In this document: positions 19,861 through 31,911 of the stretch, piece by piece
Layout: each line of letters begins with the position of its first letter
Position numbering within the stretch: the first letter of the stretch is position 1
DNA from: Trema orientale
Taxonomy: Eukaryota > Streptophyta > Magnoliopsida > Rosales > Cannabaceae
NCBI GenBank assembly: GCA_002914845.1
Contig: JXTC01000214.1
Location: 359,018-423,017 of the forward strand
Reading direction: 5' to 3'
DNA: 64,000 bases
Notes under the pieces: model-generated
Seen by the model: only the letters and a program-made list of their open reading frames with translations
Databases searched by the model: none
What the model was told of the DNA's origin: nothing
Program-made: the position numbers and the translations under genes

Positions 19861-22800
19861 TGTAACACCCCCTTAGTCTAAGGTTATTAGATTAGGAGGT
19901 ATTATCATTGAATTCCTTAAACTTTAAAAGAAATGCGGAATTTTTTTTTTTATAAAATAAATATCTCATTAAATTCTCTATTAAATTCATAAAGAAAATA
20001 CCAACAATAATTTGAAAGTCATATAAGCTAAAGAAATTTTTTTAAAAAATATAAAATGTCATTAATAGGAAATAAAAACTAGAAAATATTCAATCAATTT
20101 AAATATAGACCACTAGACCACCATGTCATCGAGTCGCCTCATCACTACCATCCGATATGCTACTATTCATCACCTGAAAAATGTTAAATAATATAATGAG
20201 CTAAAAGCCCAGTAAATAAACCACAATGCACATAATTGAAGAGGCATGCTTTAGTTATTTTCTAAATTATGTTCTTTGTGATCTTTTCATAACTTTGAAG
20301 ACTTTTCATTTTAATCCTTGAGAGCGCTCAGTGTAATGCCTAAGCTTTTGGTAACCAGTAGGCCGTGATTGCTGAACCAGTTCTTACTTTGCTACCGACT
20401 CCTTGGTATAATCATATTAGAGGTATAAAGTGAGTGTACCTAGCCTATGTAGCCACACACACATTAATGATCCCGAAAAGGGCCTATCGTCACCGGAGTC
20501 AAAATCATAAGGGACACCTCTCTAATATAGTCTATTATTATTTTTCCTTGGATACGTCGGTCCCCCGTGTCCCATGCCCACTCAGCCCTCTAGTCATAGG
20601 CACACACCAATTTCTTTAAAATCTTACTTTTCAAAATCTTTAATTAACTGTTTAGAAAAATCATTCCGTTGTAAAACTTTTGTTCTTTGAAACATACCAT
20701 TTTATAAAATAATGTCATGCATATGGATGATCGTACCTCACATAAAATAATATGTTATATATCATCAATTTCCACGTAAAACACATATAATACATAATTA
20801 TACAATGTAAAATATATAAACAATTAAAGCAGTTAAGTATGGTTTACCTACCTTAAGTCCAAGCGAAAATAAAAAGTCAAGAAAAGTGAGAATGTCCTCT
20901 GAATGTTTACGACTTATATGCCCCGCCTACATCATCGGTATTATAAATATAAATTTGCTTAATTTATTTTTCTTATTTCAATGAAATTTCTCGAAAGATT
21001 ATTTTATCTTTAATGCACTTAAGATGAACATAATTTATATATAAAACTGAAAATATCAAATATAGAATACAATCAACATCTCATACAATAATCCCACAAA
21101 CAATTTCATAGAATATGCTTGTAGTTTGGAACTCCGAAAATTTATACAAAACAATAACTAAAACTAACAGCAGCTCATATAAAAATTATATTTCATTACT
21201 CACCAATCAATTTGACGTAAAAATTTCACAACAACATTCTTAACACAATATTTTACTATAAAAAATTAAAAAAAAATCATAAAATACACTTAAAAATAAT
21301 ATTTATGTATTTTTAGAATTTAAACATAAAATCTGTCAATTTCGTTTGTTTTCTGACTAACAGATACAAAATGATTTATTTCTCCTACTACAAAAACATT
21401 TTTATACTGAAACTTTTTAGAAACATATTAGACATATAGAAATATAACCAAAAATTTTTATTAGCTCAAAAAGTTACGTAAACTAATTATTCATAATTTA
21501 TAACCATCCTCTTATAAAACTGTCAGCACCAAATCATAACAGTACACAAAATATTTAAGAAATTATGAACAATAATCTATTGAGAAAAACTACCTATAAA
21601 TTTTACAGTGATCATATAACATATGTAAAAATATACTCTATAAATATTAGGTCTTGGAGAGCTCTATAAAAATAATATAAAATCTGGAATCTCAGAAAAG
21701 TGTTTATTGACAGATTTTCAGCACACTGACAANNNNNNNNNNNNNNNNNNNNNNNNNNNNNNNNNNNNNNNNNNNNNNNNNNNNNNNNNNNNNNNNNNNN
21801 NNNNNNNNNNNNNNNNNNNNNNNNNNNNNNNNNNNNNNNNNNNNNNNNNNNNNNNNNNNNNNNNNNNNNNNNNNNNNNNNNNNNNNNNNNNNNNNNNNNN
21901 NNNNNNNNNNNNNNNNNNNNNNNNNNNNNNNNNNNNNNNNNNNNNNNNNNNNNNNNNNNNNNNNNNNNNNNNNNNNNNNNNNNNNNNNNNNNNNNNNNNN
22001 NNNNNNNNNNNNNNNNNNNNNNNNNNNNNNNNNNNNNNNNNNNNNNNNNNNNNNNNNNNNNNNNNNNNNNNNNNNNNNNNNNNNNNNNNNNNNNNNNNNN
22101 NNNNNNNNNNNNNNNNNNNNNNNNNNNNNNNNNNNNNNNNNNNNNNNNNNNNNNNNNNNNNNNNNNNNNNNNNNNNNNNNNNNNNNNNNNNNNNNNNNNN
22201 NNNNNNNNNNNNNNNNNNNNNNNNNNNNNNNNNNNNNNNNNNNNNNNNNNNNNNNNNNNNNNNNNNNNNNNNNNNNNNNNNNNNNNNNNNNNNNNNNNNN
22301 NNNNNNNNNNNNNNNNNNNNNNNNNNNNNNNNNNNNNNNNNNNNNNNNNNNNNNNNNNNNNNNNNNNNNNNNNNNNNNNNNNNNNNNNNNNNNNNNNNNN
22401 NNNNNNNNNNNNNNNNNNNNNNNNNNNNNNNNNNNNNNNNNNNNNNNNNNNNNNNNNNNNNNNNNNNNNNNNNNNNNNNNNNNNNNNNNNNNNNNNNNNN
22501 NNNNNNTTTTTAGAGAGATGAGAAAGAGGTAGAGGTGGCTAGGGTTTTGAGGAAAATAGAAATATAAACATCAATATATATATACTTGAAATCCCATTAA
22601 TTTAATAATATGTTTCCCTTTTTCTATTTTTTTTATTTATTTATTTATATATATATATATATATTTTAAGTCATATTAATGCATTCAACGGCAGCCCTCC
22701 TCTTTTTTGTTATTTTTTTAATTTGTTTTATTTAGTTTATTTAATATATATATCTAATTTCTATTTAAGTATTAATATATATGTATATATATATATACAT

Positions 22801-23283
22801 ATATGTGTTATCTAAAATTCAAAAATAAAATAATTTTATAAATGATTTCTTCTTTTTTTTTTTTGTATTACACGACACTTAAATTAAAATTTAAATACCA
22901 TATTGTGTCAATTAAATATTAATAACATTAATGACAACAATTACTTAGTTAATTAACTTCAAATAAATATATTAGATTATATAATTATATTTTTTTTTAT
23001 TAGGAATCTACAAAATTTTAGTACGCATATAAGACAATTAGATTCATAATGCACTTATAACAAAATATAATATGACAAATAAAAATTCTCAACATGCAGT
23101 AAATGTGAACTTTATATTATAATTTTAAATCAGGGCACATATACGTCGATCGAGAACTGTTGGACATTATCACTGCATAGAATCAAGTTAGACACAAATA
23201 CTATATAAATTAAATAATATTAAATGCAATTAATAACAAGTAACACTTAGCAATTCTAGGGCATTCTAATCATGGGTATTACA
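19861..23283 (-). repeat. 3' LTR of the chromovirus (left copy), with assembly gap
   Basis: Begins TGTAACACC and ends TATTACA on the plus strand, so it has TG...CA ends. It matches 28009-30750 along its length except for the gap at 21733-22506 and an extra 337 bases (22940-23276) near its right end that the right LTR lacks. Confidence 0.92.
21733..22506. other. Assembly gap (774 N) inside the left LTR
   Basis: Only N. The bases before and after align to the right LTR at 29878 and 30329, so about 450 bases are expected here by comparison. Confidence 0.98.
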
Positions 23284-23298
23284 ATTTCCTCCCCTCTT
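23284..23298 (-). other. Polypurine tract
   Basis: On the minus strand AAGAGGGGAGGAAAT directly precedes the 3' LTR. This purine run resists RNase H and primes plus-strand DNA synthesis. It lies three bases after the integrase stop codon. Confidence 0.85.
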
Positions 23299-23301
23299 AA
23301 A

Positions 23302-24939
23302 TTAAATTTCGTCCTCGAAATTGAACGTACCAAAAAGATTGAGATACTTTGTACGCATCTCTTCTTCTCGTTCCCACGTCGCTTCCTCAATTGCATGATT
23401 CCTCCAAAGAACTTTAACCAAAGAAATAGTCTTGTTTCGCAACTCTCTAAGCTCACGATCCAAAATCTTTACTGGAGTCTCCTCATATGAAAGATCGTTG
23501 CGAAGTTCTAACGGTTCATAACTCAGAATATGGGAAGGATCAGAAACATATTTTCTGAACATTGATACGTGGAATACATTATGCACACTCGATAATGATG
23601 GAGGTAATGCTAATCTATACGTCAGATCACCCACTCGCTCTAGTATCTCAAAAGATCCAATGAAACGAGGATTTAGCTTACCCTTCAATCCGAATCTCAT
23701 CACTCCTTTCATAGGTGCTACTTTCAAAAAGACCATATCTCCAAATGCAAATTCCAAAAGTTTCCTTCTTTTATCTGCATAACTTTTCTTTTGACTTTGT
23801 GCTATCTTCATACGTTGCCGGATCTTATCAACCACCTCAGCTATTTGTTGTACAATGTCTAGACCTATCAACTTCCATTCTCCTATTTCATCCCAATGTA
23901 CAGGGGATCTACATTTCCTTCCGTATAGAGCCTTATATGGCACCATTCCAATTGTGGCCCGAAAACTGTTGTTATAAGAGAACTCCACTAAAGGTAAAAA
24001 CTTATCCCAAGAACCTTGGAAATCGATCACACATGCTCTTAATATATCTTCCAATGTCTGGATAGTTCTCTCTGATTGACCATCGGTCTGAGAGTGAAAT
24101 GTTGTGCTAAATCTTAACTGCGTTCCCATAGCCTTATGCAAACTTTTCCAAAAGATAGATGCAAACTTTAGATCTCTATCTGAAACTATCGACAAGGGTA
24201 CTCCGTGCAGCCTCACTATCTCTGCCACATATAACTCTGCATACTGGTCCATGCTGAAGGTCTTCTTAACTGGTAAGAAGTGGGCTGATTTTGTAAGTCG
24301 ATCCACTATCACCCAAATCGAATTATATCCTTTTTGAGTCCTAGGTAAACCAAGTACAAAATCCATTCCCACATGCTCCCATTTCCATTCCGGAATCAAA
24401 AGTAGTTGTAACAGACCAGAAGATCGTTGGTGCTCAGACTTTACCTGCTGGCAAGTCAGACAATGTTCAATGAATTCTGCTATATCCTTTCTCATACCAA
24501 CCCACCAATAATGATTGCTCAAATCTCGAAACATTTTAGTACCTCCTGGATAGATAGAATAAGGAGTATAATGAGCTTCGTTCATAATCTCCTTATTTAA
24601 TTCTTCATCATTAGGTACATACAACCTCTTACCATACCTCAACGCTCCATCTTCGAAAATTACCAACTCAGGACGTTTTCCTAGTTGCACATCACCTTTT
24701 AACTTGGTAATCATCGGATCATTCGATTGAGCAATTTTAATTCTTTCCAAGAAAAGTGAGTTGGACCAAAAAACAACAAAAAGGCCCAATTCCCCTTTTA
24801 ATACCAGCTCTAAATCAAATTTATGGATCTCATTCCTTAAAAGAATAGAGGTACCCTGCAAGATGGAAAGATTTCCAATAGTCTTTCTACTCAATGCATC
24901 TGCAACTACATTTACCTTTCCTGGGTGGTAGTTAATCAC
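23302..24939 (-). pseudogene. Chromovirus end of RNase H and integrase, 545-codon open part
   Basis: The frame starts within the end of RNase H (NYHPGKVNVVADALSRK). The zinc-binding HHCC module follows (H in HYTPYS, H in SNHYWW, then CLTCQQ, about residues 122-163). The catalytic core shows D in GMDFVLGLPR, D in VSDRDLKF and E in TDGQSERTIQ, the D,D-35-E triad, so the core itself looks intact. The C-terminal GPY-like region (LRFGLKGKLNPRFIG type) leads to a chromodomain-like end with VLWRNHAIEEATWERE. The product would join the cDNA to the host chromosome. The frame is complete to its stop, but upstream pol is interrupted, so it is not expected to be made. Confidence 0.88.
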
Positions 24940-26018
24940 ACAGTCGTAATCCTTTACTAATTCTAACCATCGACGTTGTCACATATTCAACTCTTTTTGT
25001 GTGAATAAGTACTTCAAACTCTTATGGTCTGTGAAGATTTCACACTTGGCTCCATATAAATAATGCCTCCAAATCTTGAGAGCAAACACAACAACTGCTA
25101 ACTCAAGATCATGGGTGGGGTAATTCTTTTCGTAATCCTTCAACTGTCATGATGCATAAGCAATTACTTTACTATGCTGCATTAAAACACAACCCAAACC
25201 GAGCTTGGATGCGTCACTGTAAATAACAAATCCTTCAGTACCTGCGGGGATAGCTAAAACTGGCACTGATGTTAATCGTTGCTTCAATTCTTGAAAACTC
25301 TTTTCACACTTGTCGGACCAGTGGAACTTGACATTTTTCCTAGTCAATTGTGTCAAAGGAGAAGCAATTCGGAAAAACCCAGAAAACTACAAACCTCACC
25401 TACATTTTTCGGTATGAGCCAATTTTTGGCAGCTTCAACTTTACTAGGGTCTACGGCTATACCTTCCTTGAAAACGATATGGCCAAGAAACGGTACACGA
25501 TCTAGCCAAAACTCACACTTCTTGAATTTAGCATATAATTGCTTCTCACGGAGGATATCAAGAACCAATCTCAAGTGTTGCTCATGCTCCGTCTTAGAGT
25601 GTGAATACACCAAAATGTCATCTATGAAAACGATCACAAATTAGTCTAAGTATTCCTTGAACACTCTATTCATTAGGTCCATAAATGTAGCTGGGGCATT
25701 AGTCAAACCAAACGGCATGACCAAGAACTCATAATGAATATACCTTGAACGAAAAACAGTCTTAGACATATCATCTTCTTTAACCTTCAGCTGATGATAA
25801 CCTGATCGTAGGTCTATTTTAGAGAAATGGCTAGTACCTTGTAGTTGGTTAAACAAGTCTTCAATTCGAGGCAATGGGTACTTATTTTTAATTGTAACCT
25901 TATTTAGTTCACTATAATCGATGCACAATTTCAGGGACCCATCTTTCTTCTTGACAAATAGGACTGGAGCGCCCCATAGAGAATAACTTGGTCGGATAAA
26001 TCCCTTATCTAGTAATTC
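24940..26018 (-). pseudogene. Chromovirus reverse transcriptase and RNase H, interrupted
   Basis: Reverse transcriptase pieces: [20 protein letters not shown] and [15 protein letters not shown] (25928-25641), then [11 protein letters not shown] with the catalytic FIDD (25637-25580) and the thumb/connection down to 25353. RNase H pieces: YSDASKLGLGCVLMQ (25356-25147), then [20 protein letters not shown] and [12 protein letters not shown] down to 24940. An in-frame TAA between LD and FV near 25635, and TGA codons near 25145 and 24980, break the frame. Near 25380 the segment between SFLG and RIASPLT is shorter than in the family and the frame shifts, so a small deletion has occurred. Confidence 0.85.
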
Positions 26019-26670
26019 TTAAAGTTGCGTCTTGAGTTCCTTCAACTCCGCAGGTGCTATACGATACGGTGCCTTTGATATTGGAGCAGTACCAGGTATC
26101 AAGTCAATCTTAAATTCAATCTCCTGATCTGATGGTAACCAAGGCAAATCATCAGGGAAAACATCTGGGTACTCACACACAATTGGTACGTCCTCTACTA
26201 CCAATCCTTCTTTTGAGACATCCAAAATTGAAGCTAGATATCCCATACAACTTTTATTGAGCATTCATCGTGCTTTCATTGTAGAGATAATAGGAATACA
26301 TAGCATGGGTTTTGAACCAGTAAAACTAAAGCTTGGCTCATTCAAGGGATTAAATACCACGACTCGATCATGACAATCTATGTTAGCATGGTACTTACTA
26401 AGCCAATCCATCCCCAGTATGACGTCAAAGTTATGGAATCCAAGAATTAAAAGATCAATAAACAAAGTGTGTCCTCCAAACTTGATTGTACAGGCTTTTA
26501 AGATGCTTCTTGATTCCATTATATCTCTCGACGGGGTGGATATGCTAAACTAGGTGTTTAATGGTATAAATGTCCTATTCAATTTCTTAGCAAAGTTGCT
26601 ATTAATAAAAGAATGAGTAGCCCCTGAATCTATAAGTACTTTTGCAGACAAGCCAAAATATCCATAATAC
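26019..26670 (-). pseudogene. Chromovirus aspartic protease region, interrupted
   Basis: The active-site motif IDSGATHSF lies near 26630-26600, followed by VILGMDWLSKYHANIDC (about 26420-26375), the second conserved protease block. Then comes the linker to the reverse transcriptase (FPDDLPWLPSDQEIEFKID). Stops occur at 26265-26267 (TGA) and about 26020 (TAA). The protease would cut the Gag-Pol polyprotein. Confidence 0.82.
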
Positions 26671-27789
26671 CTAACACAAATAATAAACAAATAATTATGC
26701 CACGTAACAACTATAAGTTAAAGTTATAAGAGTATACCTGTAACTACAGATTGTGTATCCTTCGCTTCCCTTTGAGTCATGGTATAAACTCGGGCTTGAG
26801 TCTTCATTTGACCACCAGAGTTGGTCATTAGTCGATGCTTGGCCCATTCTACAGTAACGAGAGATATGTCCAGGTTTACCACATTTATAGCACATATTGG
26901 TTCCCATACGACACTCCCCTCGATGCTCCTTGCCACACTTTGGGCATGTAGTTTTTTGCTACTTATTACGATCATCTCTGGTGTTGTTATTATTCCCTTA
27001 CTCATACTTTCTTTTTTGATTTTGTCCATTGTTCTTCCAAAATTTGGACTTTCCACCGCCACTATTATTGTTTCCTTGCTGAGCTTTGACTTCTTCTTGT
27101 GCTATCAGTTGTGTTCTCTCCACCAAGAGTGCCTTACTCACTACTGCACTATATGAATTAAGTTCAAACAGAATGACAGCATGTTTAATTTAGGGTTTAA
27201 AACCCTCTTCAAACTGTCGAACTCTACTAGCCTCAGTTGCCACTAGTGTAGGAGCAAACTTAGCCAAACGGGCAAACTCTGTCTCATACTCAGCGACTGA
27301 CTTAAATCTTTGCTCCAGTTATGTGAATTCTCCCTCTTTCTGTTGTTGAACACTTTTTGGGAAATACTTTTCATAGAAAGCATCTCGAAACATAGCCCAA
27401 GTGAAGGGTACATCATTTCCCTCATGCTGACGTTGAATCATTAGCCACCAGTCACATGCATCTCCTTGAAGCATGTATGCAGCGTGTAATACTTTGTCCC
27501 TATCTGCGCAATTGAGAACAACAAAAGCCTTTTCCATCTCAGCTAACCATTTTTCAACTTTAAGTGGATCAGTAGTGCCTTCAAAGGATGGAGGAGATAA
27601 CTTCTTAAATTCAAAAATAGTACTTGGCAATCTTTACTGAGTAAGTGCTCCTTGTTGCATCTGCCCAAGAGTTGCAATTGCTTGCATAAATGCTCCCACT
27701 GTTAGTGGGGTTTCAGGTGGCACGTTTTGGTCAATAGGGTTCGCCTCTTGATTCCCATTATTCCTTGACCTAGTACTTGGTCCAGTCAT
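26671..27789 (-). pseudogene. Chromovirus gag, interrupted
   Basis: The likely start is ATG at 27789 (MTGPSTRSRNN). A first stop occurs near 27635, after which capsid sequence runs open (FEGTTDPLKVEKWLAEMEKAF, DACDWWLMIQRQ, MFRDAFYEKYFP), with further TAA codons near 27320 and 27190. Two zinc knuckles close the protein: CPKCGKEHRGEC and CYKCGKPGHISRYC (about 26945-26860); these bind genomic RNA. A frame change separates the second knuckle from the Gag-protease junction (TQSVVTG). Gag packages the element RNA into cytoplasmic particles. Confidence 0.82.
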
Positions 27790-27990
27790 TCTTAGCTAAA
27801 AAGAAAAGAAGAGCCTTAGTTTTTGTAACCTCATTATGCCCAAACTGTGAAATACTAAGTGTATATACATATAATCTTAACAGTATAATATAAATAAAAT
27901 AAACATTTAACATTACCAGATGGCAGCGAATCGACATTCGGTGACATGATGTAGTGGTCTAAAAAAGTCTACAGAATCATTTAAAACCAT

Positions 27991-28002
27991 GCTCTGATAC
28001 CA
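27991..28002 (-). other. Primer-binding site for initiator methionine tRNA
   Basis: The minus strand reads TGGTATCAGAGC, the standard plant retrotransposon site complementary to the 3' end of initiator tRNA-Met, six bases inside the 5' LTR. Confidence 0.92.
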
Positions 28003-28008
28003 TTTAAT

Positions 28009-30757
28009 TGTAACACCACCTTAGTCTAAGGTTATTAGATTAGGAGGTATTATTATTAAATTCCTTAAACTTTAAAAGAAATGCGAAATTTTTTTTTATA
28101 AAATAAATATCTCATTAAAGTCTCTATTAAATTCATAAAGAAAATACTAACAGTAATTTGAAATTCATGTAAGCTAAAGAAATTTTTTTAAAAAATATAA
28201 AATGTCATTAATATGAAATAAAAACTAGAAAATATTCAATCAATTTAAATATAGACCACTAGACCACCATGTCGTCGAGTCGCCTCATCACTACTATCCG
28301 ATATGCTATTATTCATCACCTGAAAAATATTAAATAATATAATGAGCTAAAAACTCAGTAAGTAAACCACAATGCACACAATTGATGAGACATGCATTAG
28401 TTATTTTCTAAATTATGTTCTTTGTGATCTTTTTATAACTTTGAAGACTTTTCATTTTAATCCTTGAGAGCGCTTAGTATAATGCCTAAGCTTTTGGTAA
28501 CCAGTGGGCCGTGATTGCTGAACCAATTTTTACTTTGCTACCGACTCCTTCGTAGAACCATATTAGAGGTATAAAGTGAGTGTACCTAGCCTATGTAGCT
28601 ACACACACATTAATGATCCCGAAAAGGGCCTATCATCCCCGGAGTCAAAATCATATAGGGCACCTCCCTAATATAGTCCATTATCATTTATCCTTAGAGG
28701 GTACGCCGGTCCTCCGCGTCCCGTGCCCACTCAGCCCTCTAGTCATAGACACACACCAATTTCTTTAAAATCTTACTTCTTAAAATCTTTAATTAACCGT
28801 TTAGAAAAATTATTCCGTTGTAAAACTTTTATTCTTTGAAACATACCATTTTATAAAATAATGTCATGCATATGGATGATCATACCTCACATAAAATAAT
28901 ATGTTATCTGTCATCAATTTCCACGTAAAACACATATAACACATAATTATATAATGTAAAATATATAAACAATTAAAGCAGTTAAGTATGGTTTACTTAC
29001 CTTAAGTCCAAGCGAAAATAAAAAGTCAAGAAATTGAGAATGTCCTCCGAATGCTTACGACTTATGTGCCCCGCCTACATCATCGATATTATAAATACAA
29101 ATTTGCTTAATTTATTTTTCTTATTTCAATGAAATTTCTCGAAAAATTATTTTATCTTTGATGCACTTAAGATGAATATAATTTATGTATAAAACTGAAA
29201 ATATCAAATATAGAATACAATCAACATCTCATACAATAATCCCACAAACAATTTCATAGAATACGCTTGTAGTTTGGAACTCCAAAAATTTGTACAAAAC
29301 AATAACTAAAACTGACAGTAGCTCATATAAAAATTATATCTCATTACTCACCAATTTATTTGACAAACAAATTTCACAAAAATATTTTTAACACAATATT
29401 TTACTATAAAAAATTAAAAGAAATCATAAAATACACTTAAAAATAATATTTATGTATTTTTAGAATTTAAACATAAAATCTGTCAATTTCGTTTGTTTTC
29501 TGACTAATAGGAACAAAATGATTTATTTCTCCTACTACAAAAATATTTTATACTGAAACGTTTTTGAGACATCTTAGACATATAGAAATATAACTTGAAA
29601 TTTTTATTGGCTCAAAAAGTTACGTTAACTAATTATTCATAATTTATAACCATCCTCTTATAAAACTGTCAGCACCAAATCATAACAGTACACAAAAACT
29701 TTAGAAAATTATGAACAATAATCTATTAAGAAACACTACCTATAAATTTTACAGTGATCATGTAACATGTCTAAAAATATACCCTATAAATATTAGGTCA
29801 TGGAGAGCTCTATAAAAGTAATATAAAATCTGGATTCTCAGAAAAGTGTTTATTGACAGATTTTCAGCACACTGACAACATATAATCAAAAATTTATTAT
29901 TATTTAATTAAAATACTATTGGTTCCAAAACGTTTTGAGACTAAACTAGACATCTCCAGAAAGACTCACAAAAAAGAAGAGTACAAAAATAAAGTTTGAG
30001 CTATTTATAAAAATTCATGGAACACGGAGATCAGTTTTATGAGAAAACAAAACAGTGACATATATATGCTAAGGAATATTAAATTCACAAGATAATCAAT
30101 AAAATTATGTTTAATCACATAAATACAGTCAATTAAGACTAATTGTCAAACATATAGAAAAATAAATAAATAAACAATTGGAAGAAGTATGAGTAGAGAT
30201 TTTACCCGCAATTCAATTAAAACTGACAAAAAATCTTGTAATTGTTGGATTTAGACTTCTCTTGGAGATTAAAAATTTAAAGATGAAGAAATAGACAGAG
30301 GATGATGCTTAGAAAATTTCTTTCTGAGTTTTTAGAGAGATAAAAAAGAGGTAGAGGTGGCTAGGGTTTTGAGGAAAATAAAAATATAAACATCAATATA
30401 TATATATATACTTGAAATCCCATTAATTAAATAAAATGTTTCCCTTTTTTTATTTTTCTTTTTTATTTATTTATATATATATATTTTCAGTGATATTAAT
30501 GCCTTCAACGGCAGCCCTCCTCTTTTTTGTTTTGTTTTTTTATTTTTTTCATTTAGTTTATTTAATATATATATATATCTAATATCTATTTAAGTATTTA
30601 TATATATATATACATATTTGTGTTATCTAAAATTCAAAAATAAAATAATTACATAAATAATTTCTTCTTTTTTTTTTATTACATGACACTTAAATTAAAA
30701 TTTAAATACCACATTGTGTCAATTAAATATTAATAACATTAATGACAACATATTACA
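28009..30757 (-). repeat. 5' LTR of the chromovirus (right copy), lacking ~337 bp of outer U3
   Basis: Matches the left LTR from TGTAACACC at 28009 to AATGACAACA at 30741-30750, then jumps directly to the terminal TATTACA (30751-30757). It provides the sequence that corresponds to the gap in the left copy (29879-30328). Confidence 0.88.
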
Positions 30758-30864
30758 AGTTTGGTTATTTTTGTTAATGAAAATTAGTAACTAAATTATT
30801 TTTTATTTGTAACTAATATTAAAAAGGAATAAAATTTAAAAAGGAAAAAAAATTAAAATAATGA

Positions 30865-31157
30865 CCTAGAATTGCTAAGTGTTACTTGTTATTAATTGTA
30901 TTTAATGTTATTTAATTTATATAGTATTTGTGCCTAACTTGATTCTGTGCAGTGATAATGTCCAACAGTGCTCGATCGACGTATACGTGCCCTGATTTAA
31001 AATTATAACGTAAAGTTCACATTTACTGCATGTTGAGAATTTTTATTTGTTATATTATATTTTGTTATGAGTGCATTATGAATCTAATTGTCTTACATGC
31101 GTACTAAAATTTTGTAGATTCCTAATTAAAAAAAAATGTAATTATATAATCTAATAA
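30865..31157 (+). repeat. Inverted copy of the LTR U3 segment, outside the element
   Basis: This stretch is the reverse complement of 22970-23260 of the left LTR, with about a dozen substitutions and one inserted base over 291-293 bases. It lies about 100 bases beyond the right target duplication. Confidence 0.9.
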
Positions 31158-31911
31158 AAACTTAAAATGTCAATATGTGGGTTTCCAACCCATCAGCCAA
31201 TGGTAGTGGCCCAGTCATTTGTGGCTCAGCCACTAGGTCATGAAGCTGCCACAGTTATTTTGGTCAATTTAATATTAAAAGACTGTGTTTGAAAAAAAAT
31301 GGTTAAAATTATAAAAATGCCACCGCGTCTTTTAGCTCAAATATTTAGAAAAAAGATAGGTATAAGTGGCCAAACTCTTATAGGTTGTCATTCTTTTCAT
31401 CACATTCATTAAAAGAGGCTTAAAATTGATAATTCCCATTAATTTATTTTCTTTCCAATTCTAATATTAGTGCCAATAAAATACTGATTTTGCCTTCCAA
31501 TTCCAATATTAGTGCCAATAGAATACTGATTTTGCCATCCTAAATCTAGAGTGGCCTGCTGCTCAATTTTATCTAATATTTTAACGATCACTAATAAAAG
31601 TAATTTAATTTGCTAAGAATTTTAAAATCTAGGGACTTAATTGCCCAAAAAATAACTTAGCAACCACTTTGTCAATCTGCAAATAATTTAAGGGCCAAAC
31701 ATGCCATAAACTAATTACAAAGTAAAAAAAAAAAAAAAGAAGAAGAAGAAAAAAAGGGGGTTTCAGTTCGAGGTGTCAGCCCAGCGAAGTCCGTTGATGC
31801 CTTCACTTTCTGGTTAATGGTTATTGTTTTGCGAAGCGTGGAGCTCATTAACAATGTTGAATGCTCCATTAGGACGACGCAGATGAATATTTCCTTCTCC
31901 AAAATAATGGA
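31158..31911. other. Upstream region of the PPR gene
   Basis: No gene other than short frames. It includes the 42-bp tandem duplication (31453-31536) and an A/GAA-rich run (31725-31755). The promoter of the PPR gene should lie here; I see no convincing TATA box. Confidence 0.5.
31453..31536. repeat. 42-bp tandem duplication upstream of the PPR gene
   Basis: TTCCAATTCTAATATTAGTG starts at 31453 and, with one change, again at 31495; both units continue to TACTGATTTTGCC. Confidence 0.88.

Larger units (their letters stand above)
19861..30757 (-). mobile_element. Ty3/gypsy chromovirus-type retrotransposon (Del/Tekay-like), nearly complete, inactive
   Basis: In minus orientation the order is LTR (30757-28009), primer-binding site (28002-27991), gag, protease, reverse transcriptase, RNase H, integrase with a chromodomain-like tail, polypurine tract (23298-23284) and LTR (23283-19861). 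The flanks are AGTTT at 19856-19860 and AGTTT at 30758-30762, an exact 5-bp target duplication. Protein order (integrase last), the two Gag zinc knuckles and the integrase C-terminus ending in a LVKVLWRNHAIEEATWERE chromodomain-like stretch point to a chromovirus; the long LTRs fit the Del/Tekay group. Stops, frameshifts and one small deletion in gag-pol make it inactive. The LTRs differ by roughly 4-5 percent by eye, so insertion is not recent. Confidence 0.9.

Noticed and set aside
27991..28002. tRNA gene fragment
   Set aside because: The 12 bases match only the tRNA-Met 3' end and sit exactly at the primer-binding position inside the LTR.
20434..28768. Similar short frames MYLAYVATHTLMIPKRAY in both chromovirus LTRs (20434-20619 and 28580-28768) as a conserved small protein
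   Set aside because: They are conserved only because they lie in the two LTR copies of one element; the frames differ by an indel and there is no family support.
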